Source: Holothuria scabra
Taxonomy: Eukaryota > Echinodermata > Holothuroidea > Aspidochirotida > Holothuriidae
Reading direction: 5' to 3'
DNA: 64,000 nt
NCBI GenBank assembly: GCA_037179385.1
Contig: CM074179.1
Location: forward strand, 124,001-188,000
In this document: in pieces, positions 52,814-63,966 of the stretch
How the letters are laid out: each line of letters begins with the position of its first letter
Numbering within the stretch: position 1 is the first letter of the stretch
Notes under the pieces: generated by a model
Databases searched by the model: none
The model's input: only the letters and a program-made list of their open reading frames with translations
What the model was told of the DNA's origin: nothing
Translations under genes and position numbers: made by a program

Positions 52814-54724
52814 GTGGTCCGCTTCTACCCTCAGCCTAATCTCCGACTTCACCAAGGCAAGGACGACGTCCACAGGCCTCGTCTCCCCCTGAAAACAATA
52901 TTACGTCGGTCCCTCCACAAGGCCAGCTTAATGGTGGCCGAAAAAAACATTAGAATATTGCAAATACTCGTATTGCATGGCGGGGTGACAAGCCATACAA
53001 GGCATAGTCGACGTACGACAGGACGCGAATCGGTCAGCCAGGGCTTGAAACCACTCCCAAAGGAGGCTTACGAAACCACACTGCCAAAACACGTGTGGCA
53101 CCCTCTCCCACTGATTGCATCCAGTGCCAAATGCCATCTCCAAGACGCCACTGAAGGCGCTTGAGATTAGTCAAAATGGCGTCATGGGCTATTCGCCACA
53201 GCAGGTCTCGCTGGTGGTAGTCAAGTGACCTACTGTGAACCACACGCCAAACCTCTGGAGCAGAAGCATAGTTCCTAAGTGGGGCCTGACCAACCAATTC
53301 CTCAAAAATGGCCCGATACTTGTTCCCCGCACTGGACTGCGAAACATCCCCTATATTTGCCACCATACGAAGAGTTTCCCGCATAAAACGATAGGTCCTC
53401 GTCAATCTCCAGCTATGAGGAACACTGTTGCTAAGCAAATTAGGGAGAACCAACGGAATGACCCCCCCCCCCTCCCAATAACGGACAAAATAAGCAAATG
53501 GCAGCTGGCTGTGAACGGCACTAAAAACACACTTTGTCAGAAGAACGGAGTTTTGAAGGAAAGTGCAAAAGGCCTAATCCCCCTCTCCCTGGATCCTGTT
53601 AAACCACACAACAGGGCACTGTCCGGAGCAGCTAGAACAGTGCCGGGATACCACAAGAGAGGGTAAATGAACCTGTTGACAACAGTAACCTTCCCCATCA
53701 GACTTACTTGGCAATCACTGAAGTCAATCAACCTAGCTTCCACCAGGTCTACGTTCTCGTTCCAGGTAAGTAACTCGGGTGAACCGTACCCGAACCATAC
53801 CCCATTGATTTTGATGGCATCGTCTACCCATGACGCCGCGAAGGGCAGTTGTTTCCACCGCCACTTACCTAAACGAAGTCCCTTTGTCCTAGTGGGGTTC
53901 AGTGTGGCACCTGTCGCTCTTTAAAAAATAGACAGCGTACCAGTAAGGGCCCTGAAGGAAGCTAGATCCGAGACTACACATGTGACGTCGTCAGCATACT
54001 GGAGGCACTTGACTTCAGCTGCACCGGGTATGTGAAAAGGCTTAAATTAGGGCTCAACTTGAAAGGCCCTCGCGAGCGATTCACTGAACAATACATAAAG
54101 AAGAGGTGACAGGGGACACCCTTGCCGACTCTGAAGGGGTCTGACGGTAGGCCATTAACAATAACCCGACTACATACACTATTATACAATAAAGAGGTCC
54201 ATTTAACAAAAACCACAGGTTCTGATGAATATTGTGTCCCCGCACCGCACATGTCTGAAAGGAACCTACAAAATCTGGCATGACTGAGCCCAGTCTGCTA
54301 CAAAGGGCTTTCGCCAGAATCTTGTAGTCCACGTTTAACAAGGCAATTGGTCGCTTGTTTTTGGTATCTAGTGGGTCTCTAAACTTTGGTAGCAGCGTTA
54401 TAATACCTGTGCGCTGCGAGGAGCTAAGTGTACCTTCAACAAAGGCAGATGCAAATACATCACCGAGGTCGTACCCGACAGTACCCCAGACGCGTTTGTA
54501 GAACTCCACAGGTAAACCATCGGACCCAGGTGCCTTTCCATCTTTCATCTTCGCCACCGCCTTCCAGAGCTCGTCTACAGTCAGGAGAGAACCAAGTTCG
54601 ACGCTGTGCTCTGCAGAGGGGACTCCGTCAATATTGTCTAAAAGGGACTTTTGAAGCCCTCATTGACATCTGCCCGGGAATAAAGCTGTTCGTAATAAGT
54701 TTTATACACATACACGACGTTTAG
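52814..54724 (-). pseudogene. LINE B: reverse transcriptase with catalytic-region deletion
   Basis: 54081-54557 carries KNKRPIALLNVDYKILAKAL and the template-entry region. At about 54214-54225 it jumps directly to the region that in copies A and D lies about 40 residues later, so the first catalytic Asp block is deleted. 53034-53453 is the zinc-ribbon C-terminus with RDLLWRIAHDAILTNLKRL. Also a C-run near 53461. Not functional. Confidence 0.85.
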
Positions 54725-54957
54725 GGGGTCCTTCTGTACAATACCGTGGGTGTCACGAGCTGCCTTAATGCGGCGGTCCTAGCATGCCTAGTGGCGTTCC
54801 GGTAAAATTTGATTGTTGGTTTTTGCTCTGCCTCCACGCAATTTACACGAGCACGAACCCGGGCCCCGTGCATTTTTCGATCAAGATACTGTTGGAATGC
54901 GTGGAGTGCGGAGGGGTCCCCATCCCTCTCCCTGGGACTTGACATCTTCCCATCAAT

Positions 54958-55661
54958 CTATATCTGACGAGAAGGCCGGCCGTAATGTTCGCCACCCTTT
55001 GTAAATGGCTTTAAACTGTTCTCTGTAGTCATCCTCCCTATGTTCATTTTCCAGAACCTCCTCCCTGTCGGCCAAGACTTTGGAGGCTGGAAGGAGACTG
55101 TAACTGCATCATGATCCGAAACTGGGCATGCCACAACTTCACATTCACCCGTGGACAGTGAAGGTGGAGAGCACACCCGATCCAGCCTTAAGGCGTCTGT
55201 GCCATCAGGGCGGTGCCATGTGAACACAGACAAGCCGGGATGTTTGTCTCTCCAAACATCAACCATGTCGTGATTGTTTAGGAACATGTCCAATTCCGCC
55301 ATGCCGACACTGCAGCCTGAAGATGTAACAGAGGACGTTCGGTCAGCCTGAGTGTCAGGAACGCAGTTAAAGTCTCCAGCCAGGATGCACGGGGCACTGC
55401 CAGGAACGAAGGCTGGAAGGGTCATGAAGAAGTCCCTTCTATCTGAAGGCCGATTGGGCGCGTACACATTACACAGAAAAAAAAATTCCCACAGGGATGT
55501 CTCATTGTAATGCATACCAGGCGACCCTCATGATCAGAATCTACTTTTCCGACTTTGGGGGTCCACCTTGGCGAAACTAAAATAACAGAACCACAAGAAG
55601 TTGTTGACCCAAAAGTAGCGTACAACCCTCCCTCCCCATTCATATGACCAGGTGTGAACAT
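54958..55661 (-). pseudogene. LINE B: AP-endonuclease, frameshifted
   Basis: YATFGSTTSCGSVILVSPRW (55422-55661), FFLCNVYAPNRPSDRRDFF, CILAGDFNCVPDTQADRT and CPVSDHDAVTVSFQPPKSW are successive endonuclease motifs. A frame change lies near 55500. Confidence 0.87.
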
Positions 55662-55682
55662 CGTCCTCGTTCACAATGTGGG

Positions 55683-56813
55683 TTACCTGGAGGAAAAGTC
55701 CACACCCAGTGACTTACAAAACTGGAATATCCTAGCCCTCTTCCTACTGTCCCTCAAACCATTTACGTTAAGAATCAGGAGGGACAGGGTGTCGGACATG
55801 GTGGGATGTGGATTTAAACATGTCTCAGACCTGACCTTTTTATTTTCGTTGCCCGGGGTCGAAATTGGTGGGCGCGGCGTCTCACCCGAGGTTGAGCTCT
55901 TCAAATGACATGTTGCAGGTGGTTCTTCCCCCTCCTGAAAGCCCACCGAATCAAACCAACTCCTTCCTGATGGAGGGGGCTTTGGTACAGGCTCTGTGGC
56001 AGGCTCATCAACTACGGACATGGAGTCTGACTCCGAGTCCCTGGAAAGCTGGAGGTCACCCTCTACTAGAGACATACCAGCCTCCTCAGGTGACGTAGGA
56101 GAAGGTACCGGGGAACCTGCCACAGGGGCTTCAGACTCGCAGACTTTAGAGGTGGCATGGTCTCGCAACACCTGGTCTACGATCTCTTGGGTTGAAGGGG
56201 GCTCAGGTGCCACAACCGCCATTTCTGCTCCAGGCTGCGAGTTATCTGTGTCTGGTTGCGGGGGATCAGGTGCCTGCTCCATGTCCGCACTGGCATGAGT
56301 CGCGTATGACATGGGGCAAACACCACTGACATGTTCCTCCCCCTGACAAAGGTTGCACCGCACCTTGTTGGGGCAATCAGCCTTGTCATGCCCATTCTGC
56401 AGGCATTTGCCACAACGTCTGTTTGGACACGACCTGGCTTCATGTCCGGCGGTTGAACATTTGAAACAGGTGCGGGGCTGCCAAAAGTATCTTATGTGGG
56501 GCTTGCAACCACCAATGAACAGCACGGAGGGTATGTCCTTCTCCAATTCCATGCGGAACAGCCTCTTGCCTTTAAAAACTCCCTTCAACTCGCCCTCACC
56601 ATATAGACACAACTGGGAGCTAAGTACAGTTCCGTACTGGCCAAGAACCCTCGCAACCAGACGCTGATCGACCTTCAGGTACAGTACTTTCACCGCAACA
56701 GAGCGATCATATGGGGTGACAGCTAGCCCTTTTTCACCTTTCAGGGCATTCACACCCTTAACTCGGGCAGCATCTGACCTGAATTTGAGGCGCATCCAGC
56801 ATCGCAATCTCAT
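55683..56813 (-). CDS. LINE B: gag-like protein with three CCHC knuckles, reading into endonuclease
   Basis: 376-codon open frame. Three zinc knuckles: CFKCSTAGHEARSC, CGKCLQNGHDKADC, CNLCQGEEHVSGVC. They are followed by a long Pro/Ser/Glu-rich linker. The frame then continues without stop into SLLILNVNGLRDSRKRARIF, the N-terminus of the AP-endonuclease, before ending at 55683. So ORF1 and ORF2 appear fused in this family. Confidence 0.85.
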   Translation of the reverse strand: MRLRCWMRLKFRSDAARVKGVNALKGEKGLAVTPYDRSVAVKVLYLKVDQRLVARVLGQYGTVLSSQLCLYGEGELKGVFKGKRLFRMELEKDIPSVLFIGGCKPHIRYFWQPRTCFKCSTAGHEARSCPNRRCGKCLQNGHDKADCPNKVRCNLCQGEEHVSGVCPMSYATHASADMEQAPDPPQPDTDNSQPGAEMAVVAPEPPSTQEIVDQVLRDHATSKVCESEAPVAGSPVPSPTSPEEAGMSLVEGDLQLSRDSESDSMSVVDEPATEPVPKPPPSGRSWFDSVGFQEGEEPPATCHLKSSTSGETPRPPISTPGNENKKVRSETCLNPHPTMSDTLSLLILNVNGLRDSRKRARIFQFCKSLGVDFSSR

Positions 56814-56960
56814 TTACTGCAATACCATTCTTTTTCAAAACAGAAAACGCCAGGGGAGGAGCGACGCTCATCTTCGACGTAAACTGCAACTTTACGATAC
56901 TGCTGTCCCGACCCCCGGGCATAGCAGCAAAAGGTTTGTGGCTCTAGGCCACACAGCAAC

Positions 56961-57190
56961 ATAAAACTTCAGCACTTAAAAAACTCAAACTCAGTTTTTG
57001 TTTTGTATGTGCCGTTTCAATGCACTTAAAAAGCTTATATCTGTATATATAGCTTATTACTGTAATGAGCATAATTTCTGTTTGATTTAGCAGTAAATAG
57101 TTTCTGCGTTTATGTTTTTGCCCGATCCGGTTTCAGTTTTTGTTTTTGTTTTGTATGTGCCGTTTCAATGCACTTAAAAAGCTTAAAAAC
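56961..57190 (+). repeat. Two LINE 3'-end fragments in tandem, plus orientation
   Basis: GTATGTGCCGTTTCAATGCACTTAAAAAGCTTA occurs at about 57006-57040 and again at about 57153-57186. The second is preceded by cagtaaatagtttctgcgttt and the rest of a LINE 3' UTR. These are very short 5'-truncated insertions of the same Tx1/L1-like family. Confidence 0.75.
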
Positions 57191-57479
57191 TCAAACCTGG
57201 GCAGGGGGAAACACAGGGAACCCAACACAATAGCACAGGGATAGACTGGGCGTGCTTGAAAACGTGCACGACCAAGCTCCTGTCCTTAGAAGAAAGACCA
57301 CACCCAACGCTACAAATAGCATAACAGTAATATAGTATGGTACAGAGCAGTATAACAAGCTAGGCACGAAGCCGACGAGAGCTCCGCGAAAACACGTCCG
57401 TTCCCGACGAAGACCTGAGCTGAACTCGTTGGTTTCAAGATACCAAACCAGACGGGCATTGATCATTCTTTCGGGTGTC

Positions 57480-59438
57480 TTCCAAAGGCAGCTGGTAAAG
57501 CCCACATAAGGTATTTTGGCCAGCCCCGCACCCATTTCCAGTGTAGGGAGGAGGGGCACGAGGCCAAGTCATGCCCAAACAAACGTTGTGGCAGATGCCT
57601 GCAGTTGGGGCATGAGAGGGCAACATGTCCCAATCAGGTGCGGTGAAACCTGTGTGGGGAGGAGGGACATGTCTCTGGTGCCTGCCCCACATCGTACTCT
57701 GCGCGTGCAAGTGCAGATGTGGAGCTGGCAAGTGAACCCTCGCCTTCGGGCCCTGAACCAATGGTGGAGGAACCCAGGTCCCCTACGCCTGATGAGGTGG
57801 CACATCAGGTGGAACAAGAGTTCCTAGCTTCTAAGGGATGTGAGGTGGTCTGTGGGAACCCTGAGGTAGGCCCTTCCCAACCCTCCCCATCATTACCTGA
57901 GCCACACTCCCCACCAGCTCCTAGTGAGGCTGGAATACTGACTGTGGAGAATGACCTTCGACTGTCATAGGACTTGGGAGTATGACACTGCCATGTCAGA
58001 TGTGGGAGAACCTGCCCCAATCTGGGGAGGGCTGGTTTGATTTGTGTGAGGCCGTTGAACCCGAGCCTAAGTTGAAGAGGTCGGCCTCAGTGGAGGTGTC
58101 CGACCGGGGAGTTCATCCTTTTGTGCCACCAGCACCAGACCCAAGTAATAAAAAGGCCAGGTCAGAGACAGTTTTGCAATTTCACACTCCACATTTCATG
58201 AATGGTCCCCTGTCCCCCATGACCCTGAATGTTAACGACATGAGGGACAGTCGGAAGCGGTCCGCAATATTCCAATTTTGTAAATCATTAGGTGTGGACT
58301 ACGAATGGGGTGGGGGTTTGCACGCTTCCTTTGGTTCCGCATCTTCATGTGGATCTGTCCTTTTAGTTTCACCAAGATGGCCTTCCCTGGTTGGAAAAGT
58401 TGATCATCATCATGACGGCCGGATGGAATGCATCACCATCAAACATCCTTGCGGGAACTTCTTCCTATGTAACGTTTATGCACCCAACCAACCTACAGAC
58501 AGAAGGAATTTTTTTGCTCACCTGCCATCCTTCGTTCCTAGCTGTGCCCCTTGTATTCTATCTGGAGACTTCAAATGTGTCCCTGACACACGGTTCGATC
58601 GAATGTCCACCTGCACATCTTCAAGCTGTAGTGTCGGTATGGTGGAGTTGGACATGTTCACAAAGAATCACGATATGGTTGACGTTTGGAGAGTGCAGCA
58701 TCCTGGCTTGTCCGTGTTCACTTGGCACCGCCCTGATGGCGCGGACGCCTCAAGGTTGGACCGGGTGTACGCTCCAACGGCTCTGTCACCAAGTGATTGT
58801 GAAGTTTTGGCATGTCCAATATCGGACCATGATGCAGTTACTGTCTCATTCCAACCCCCAGAGTCATGGCCAGTAGGGAGGGGGTTCTGGAAAGTGAACA
58901 CAGATATTCTAACGGAGGCTGAATATAGCAAAGATTTTAAGGCCAGGTACGAAGGGTGGCGAACTTTGAAGCCGGCCTTTTCAAAACGGTTTAGAGTGGT
59001 GGGATGAAGTAAAGACCCGCGTCAAACAGTTTACAGTGGAATATTGTGTAGCAAGAGCTCGTCGAAAGAGAGAACCCCTCCGCACTTCATGCAGTCCAAC
59101 AGTACCTTGTGTGCATTGTGTGGAGGCGGAGGAGAAACCAACCATTAAGTTCTACCGGGACGTCACAAAGTATGCTATCGATCGCAGTATAAAAGCTGTC
59201 CGTGACGCCCACGGTATGTTACATAAGGACCCTCTCGACATTGTAGAGGAGTATAAAAACTTTTATGAGCAGCTGTATACCCAGGCAGATGTCGATAAAG
59301 ACCTTCAAATGTCCCTATTAGATAATATTGACAGGACCACCTCTAAAGATCAGAATGATGAACTTGGCTCCCCTTTGACTATTGACGAGCTCTGGAAGGC
59401 AGTGGAGAAGATGAAAGGCGGAAAGGCGGGTGCTTTTT
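57480..59438 (+). mobile_element. Tx1/L1-like LINE copy C, plus strand, truncated at both ends
   Basis: Starts within the gag zinc knuckles and is interrupted at about 59438 by the 3' end of copy D, 30-50 codons into the reverse transcriptase. Closely similar to copy D in inverse orientation, creating an inverted repeat with arms of about 2 kb (57480-59438 against about 61690-63620). Confidence 0.82.
57982..59007 (+). pseudogene. LINE C: gag C-terminus fused to AP-endonuclease
   Basis: Open frame from the gag tail (LCEAVEPEPKLKRSASVEV) through ARSETVLQFHTPHF into PLSPMTLNVNDMRDSRKR and the endonuclease. In copy D the Gln codon (CAA) after ETVL is TAA. Residues between CKSLGVDY and EWGGGLHASF are deleted relative to copy D, which removes the catalytic QETH region, and the later motif reads SGDFKC. 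Confidence 0.8.
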
Positions 59439-59661
59439 AAGTGCATTTAAACGGCACATACAAAACAAAAACAAAAACTGAAACCGGATCGGGCAAAAAC
59501 GCAAAACTATTTACAGACTGCTAAATCAAACAGAATATTATGTTCATTACAGTAAAAAGCTATATATACAGATATTTACAAAACTATGTACAGAAAATTA
59601 TACACACAGATATTTACATACTATTTACAACTATTTACAAGCACCTTACATACCCACCCTA

Positions 59662-60309
59662 TTACAAATTGACCACCGCACGGTCCCCCCTCACCGAAAC
59701 GAGTGGACCCCATCGCCTACCGAACGCCGACCTTGGCAAACGAACGGAGTCGGACTCAACCCTCACTTCCGCCTTCACCGACGCCAGGACGACGTTCGCA
59801 GGCTTCCCTATCCCCCTAAAAACAATGTTACATCGGTCTCTCCATAAGGCCAGCTTTATGGAGGCCGAAGCAAAGGTAAGTATGCCCTGAATACTTGTAT
59901 TGCATGGCGGGGGTGAAAGACCGTACAAGGCATAGTCCTGGCCGACCGCCCATGTGTTGCACAACGTCAAGCGATCAGTCAGGACTTGGAACCATTCCCA
60001 GAAGAGGGCCACAAATTCACACTGCCAAAACACATGTGGCACACTCTCCCACTTTGTGCATCCAGTGCGTTGGGAAATGCCATCTCCAAGACGCCACCGA
60101 GGACGCTTGAGATTAGTTACAATAGCATCATGTGCGATTCGCCACAACAGGTCTCGCCTGCGGTAATCTAATAATCTGCTGTGGACTACACGCCACACTT
60201 CCGACCCTGAAGCACAGTGGTTGGATTGGACATGGCCAACCAATTCTTCAAAAACAGCCCGGTATAGATCCCTTGCACTTAACTGTGAAACATCTCCAAG
60301 TGTGGACAT
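59662..60309 (-). pseudogene. LINE D: C-terminal zinc-ribbon region
   Basis: RRRDLLWRIAHDAIVTNLK and CTKWESVPHVFWQCEF form the zf-RVT motif; the frame differs from the RT frame, with the switch near 60310-60360. Confidence 0.8.
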
Positions 60310-61657
60310 AATAAGGAGCGTTTCTCTTCTCTGTATGCTTCCGAGGGCCTCCAGCTGTGGGGTTCACTGTTACTAAACAGGGAGGGAAAGAACCGACGGA
60401 ATGATAATCCCCCCAATAACGGACAAAATACGCAAAAGGCATTCTGCTGTCTACAGCACTATAAACACACTTGGTCAGGAGAAAACGGAGTTTGGAAGGA
60501 AAATGCACAAGGCCCAACCCACCACGCCTTACATCCTGATACACCATCTCTCTTCTTACGAGCTCCGTCTTCCCTGACCATAAAAACCTAAACACAGCCC
60601 TCTCGAGACGCAACAGGACACCCTGTGCGCTTTTTAAGTGCATTGAAACGGCACATACAAACAAAAACAGGACACCCTTTGGAGCAGCCAGAACAGTGCC
60701 TGAATACCACAAAAGGGGATAAATAAAACGATTGATAACTCTCACCTTTCCGAACAGGCTAATGTGGCGCTCGCCGAAGTCCTTCAACCTAGCTTCCACC
60801 AGGTCCACTTTCTCATTCCAGGTAAGTAACTCGGTTTGCCCATAACCAAACCATATGCCGTTGATCCTTATGGCGTCATCTACCCATGATGCAGCAAAGG
60901 GCAGTCTTCTTGACCGCCACTTACCTAGGCGAAGTCCTTTGGTCTTATTGGGATTCAGTCTGGCACCTGTGGCTCTTTGAAACTTAGACAACGTGCCAGT
61001 AAGGGCCTTGAAGGAAGCTAGGTCGGAGACTACGCATGTGACGTCATCAGCATACTGAACTTCAACACCACCGGGAATGTGAAATGGTTGAAACAAAGGC
61101 TCTACTTGAAAGGCTCTTGCTAGTGATTCACTAAACAATACGTATAGTAATGGTGATAGGGGGCACCCCTGCCGTACGCCACGTTGGACACTGAAGGGGT
61201 CTGAAGGTAGGCCATTAACGATAACCCGACTGTTTACACTATTATACAATAAGGAGGTCCATTTAACAAAAACTGGATTCAAACAAAACTTCTTCAAAAT
61301 TTTAAAGAGGAATCCATGATCAACCATGTCGAAGGCCTTCTCCTGATCGAGGGAGACAAGCTCACATGGAAGATCACGGTCCATCACGTATTCAACTAAG
61401 TCCCGCACCACCCAGAGGTTCTGCTGAATACTGTGTCCCTGCACCGCACAAGTCTGAAAGGACCCTACAAGATCTGGCATAACTGTGCCTAGCCTGTTGC
61501 AAAGGGCTTTCGCCAGAATCTTGTAATCTACATTTAACAAGGTGATTGGCCGTTTGTTTTTCGGTTCGAGGGGGTCTCCTGACTTAGGCAGCAAAGTTAT
61601 TATGCCTGTGCGCTGCGAGTGGCTCAATGAGCCAGCGAGGAAGGCAGAGACGAACAC
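60248..61657 (-). CDS. LINE D: reverse transcriptase (469-codon open frame)
   Basis: Longest RT frame in the window. KNKRPITLLNVDYKILAKAL, then ELVSLDQEKAFDMVDHGFLF (catalytic Asp), VRQGCPLSPLLYVLFSESL, QYADDVTCVVSDLASF (YADD intact) and FLWSGKTELVRREMVYQ. An 18-codon insertion (FLFVCAVSMHLKSAQG...) sits where copy A reads APERVLIRLERA. The frame is missing the N-terminal part: a deletion near 61690 joins it to sequence about 50 codons upstream. Confidence 0.9.
   Translation of the reverse strand: MFVSAFLAGSLSHSQRTGIITLLPKSGDPLEPKNKRPITLLNVDYKILAKALCNRLGTVMPDLVGSFQTCAVQGHSIQQNLWVVRDLVEYVMDRDLPCELVSLDQEKAFDMVDHGFLFKILKKFCLNPVFVKWTSLLYNSVNSRVIVNGLPSDPFSVQRGVRQGCPLSPLLYVLFSESLARAFQVEPLFQPFHIPGGVEVQYADDVTCVVSDLASFKALTGTLSKFQRATGARLNPNKTKGLRLGKWRSRRLPFAASWVDDAIRINGIWFGYGQTELLTWNEKVDLVEARLKDFGERHISLFGKVRVINRFIYPLLWYSGTVLAAPKGVLFLFVCAVSMHLKSAQGVLLRLERAVFRFLWSGKTELVRREMVYQDVRRGGLGLVHFPSKLRFLLTKCVYSAVDSRMPFAYFVRYWGDYHSVGSFPPCLVTVNPTAGGPRKHTEKRNAPYYVHTWRCFTVKCKGSIPGCF
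60612..60678 (-). mobile_element. 54-bp LINE 3'-end micro-insertion with 13-bp target duplication
   Basis: AACAGGACACCCT occurs at 60612-60624 and again at 60666-60678. Between them is the LINE-family 3' terminal sequence (tttttaagtgcattgaaacg...). Net gain 54 nt, a multiple of three, without stop, so the host RT frame stays open. Comparison with copy A confirms the uninserted state. Confidence 0.85.
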
Positions 61658-61946
61658 ATCACGGAGATCATGTGCTACGGTGCCCCAGCATCATTCTGAT
61701 CTTTAGAGAGGGTCTTGTTAATATTATCTAAGAGGGACTTTTGAATGTCTTCAGCTGCTCATAAAAGTTTTTATACTCTTCTACAATGTCGAGAGTGTCC
61801 TTATGTACCACATTGTGGGCGTCACGGACAGCTTTTATACTGCGATCGATGGCATACTTTGTGACGTCCCGGTAGAACTTAATGGTTGGTTTCTCTTCCG
61901 CCTCCACACAATGCACACGAGCACGAACGCGGGCCCCGTGTAGTTT

Positions 61947-62884
61947 TTAATCAAGATACTGTTGGATTGCATGAAGTGCGGAGGGGTCCCCGTTCCTGCA
62001 AAGTGAAAGGAACTCCTCCCTTCTTGGACAAGCTCTTGCTACACAGTATTCCACTGTAAAACGTTTGATGCGGGTCTTTACATCATCCCACCACTCTAAA
62101 TCTGTTGAAAAGGCCGGCCTCAAAGTTCGCCACCCTTCGTACCTGGCCTTAAAATCTTTGCTAAATTCAGCTTCCGTTAGAATATCTGTGTTCATTTTCC
62201 AGAACCCCTCCCTACTGGCCATGACTCTGGGGGTTGGAATGAGACAGTAAGTGCATCATGGTCCGAAATTGGACATGCCACAACTTCGCAATCACTTGGT
62301 GACAGAGCCGTTGGAGCGTACACCCGGTCCAACCTTGAGGCGTCCGTGCCATCAGGGCGGTGCCAAGTGAACACGGACAAGCCAGGATGCTGCACTCTCC
62401 AAACGTCAACCATATCGTGATTCTTTGTGAACATGTCCAACTCCACCATACCGACACTACAGCTTGAAGATGTGATGGTGGACATTCGATCAAACCGTGT
62501 GTCAGGGACACAGTTGAAAAAATTCCTTCTGTCTGTAGGTTGGTTAGGGGCATAAACGTTACATAAGAAGAAGTTCCCGCAAGGATGTTTGATGGTGATG
62601 CATACCATCCGGCCCTCATGATCAACCTTTCCGACCAGGGAAGTCCATCTTGGAGAAACTAAAATGACAGATCCACAGGAAGATGCGGAACCAAAGGAAG
62701 CGTACAAACCCCCACCCCATTCGTAGAACCAGGTGTAGACATGGTCCTCATTAACAATGTGAGTCTCTTGGAGGAAAACGAATTCCACACCTAATGATTT
62801 ACAAAATTGGAATATTCTGGACCGCTTCCGACTGTCCCTCATGCCGTTAACATTCAGGGTCATGAGGGACAGGGGACCATTCAT
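61947..62884 (-). pseudogene. LINE D: AP-endonuclease with internal deletion
   Basis: Open frame 62192-62884: MNGPLSLMTLNVNGMRDSRK, FVFLQETHIVNEDHV (catalytic Glu), FFLCNVYAPNQPTDRRNFF, then directly NCVPDTRFDRMSTI, lacking about 20 residues including the GDFN aspartate. SDHDALTVSF is near the end. 61947-62222 continues as linker in another frame. Catalytically dead by the deletion. Confidence 0.85.
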
Positions 62885-62902
62885 GAAATGTGGAGTGTGA
62901 AA

Positions 62903-63966
62903 TTACAAAACTGTCTCTGACCTGGCCTTTTTATTACATGGATCTGGTGCTGGTGACACAGAAGGACTAACTCCCCCTCCCCGGTCGGACACCTCCCCTG
63001 AGGCCGACCTTTTCAACTTGGGCTCAAGTTCAACGGCCTCACACAAATCAAACCAGCCCTCCCTAGATGGTGGGTCCTTTGGTGGAGGCTCTGAGGCAGG
63101 TCCTCCCATATCTGACATGGCAGTGTCAGACTCCGAATCCGAAGACAGTTGAAGGTCATTCTCCACAGTCAGTATTCCAGCCTCCCCAGGAGCTGGTGCG
63201 GATTGTGCCTCAGGTACTGATGTGGAGGGTTGGGAAGGGCCTACCTCAGGGTTCCCACAGACCACCTCACATCCCTTAGAAGCTAGGAACTCATGTTCCA
63301 CCTGATGTGCTACCTCATCAGGCGTAGGGGACCTGGGTTCCTCCACCATTGGTTCAGGGTCTGAAGACGAGGGTTCACTTGCCGGCTCCACATCTGCACT
63401 TGCACGCGCAGAGTACGATGTGGGGCAGGCACCAGAGACATGTCCCTCCTCCCCACAATGGTTACACCGCACCTGATTGGGACATTTTGCCCTCTCATGC
63501 CCCAACTGCAGGCATCCGCCACAACGTTTGTTTGGGCATGACTTGGCCTCATGCCCCTCCTCCCTACACTGGAAACAGGTGCGGGGCTGGCCAAAATACC
63601 TGATGTGGGCCTTAGAACCCCCTATGAACAGGACGGAGGGGATATGTCTCGTTTTAGCTCCATACGTAACTGTCTCTTTTTGTTGAGAATACCGGCCAAT
63701 TCACCTTCATTATAGTCAGAGACAGTTTTGTATTGTCCCAGAACCCTCGCCACCAGGCCCTGATCTACCTCAAAATTGAGGTACAACACCGTCACCACTT
63801 CAGTGCGATCATATGGGGTCACAGTGAGACCATCCACACCCTTAACGGAGGAAACCCCCTTTAATCGGGCAACATCAGTCCGGAACTTCAAATCATACGT
63901 ATTTCGGGATGCAAGGGCTTGCAGCATCTCTATATCCTTAACCTCTACCTTATTGTTCTTCAACAC
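62903..63966 (-). pseudogene. LINE D: gag-like protein with CCHC knuckles
   Basis: 63622-63966 is the N-terminal domain (TDVARLKGVSSVKGVDGLTV). A frameshift near 63620-63640 follows. The knuckle region has CPNQVRCNHCGEEGHVSGAC and related CCHC units. The tail 62903-63505 ends ARSETVL with a stop where copy C has CAA. The 5' end runs to the window edge. Confidence 0.82.

Larger units (their letters stand above)
52592..56960 (-). mobile_element. Tx1/L1-like LINE copy B, near full length
   Basis: The 3' end at about 52592-52680 resembles copy A (aagtgcttgcaaacggacac...aaccggaccagacg). Contains zinc/RT (52814-54557), endonuclease (54958-55661) and gag (55683-56813) in that order on the minus strand. 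It abuts and apparently truncates the RNase H LINE. Confidence 0.85.
59438..63966 (-). mobile_element. Tx1/L1-like LINE copy D, nearly complete, minus strand
   Basis: The 3' UTR is 59438-59660; RT and zinc region 59662-61657, endonuclease 61947-62884, gag 62903-63966 and beyond the window edge. It splits copy C, so it is younger. It contains its own deletions and a 54-bp insertion. Confidence 0.87.

Noticed and set aside
57790..57810. CTGATGAGG string as another hammerhead core
   Set aside because: No GAAA at the right distance and it lies in gag coding sequence.
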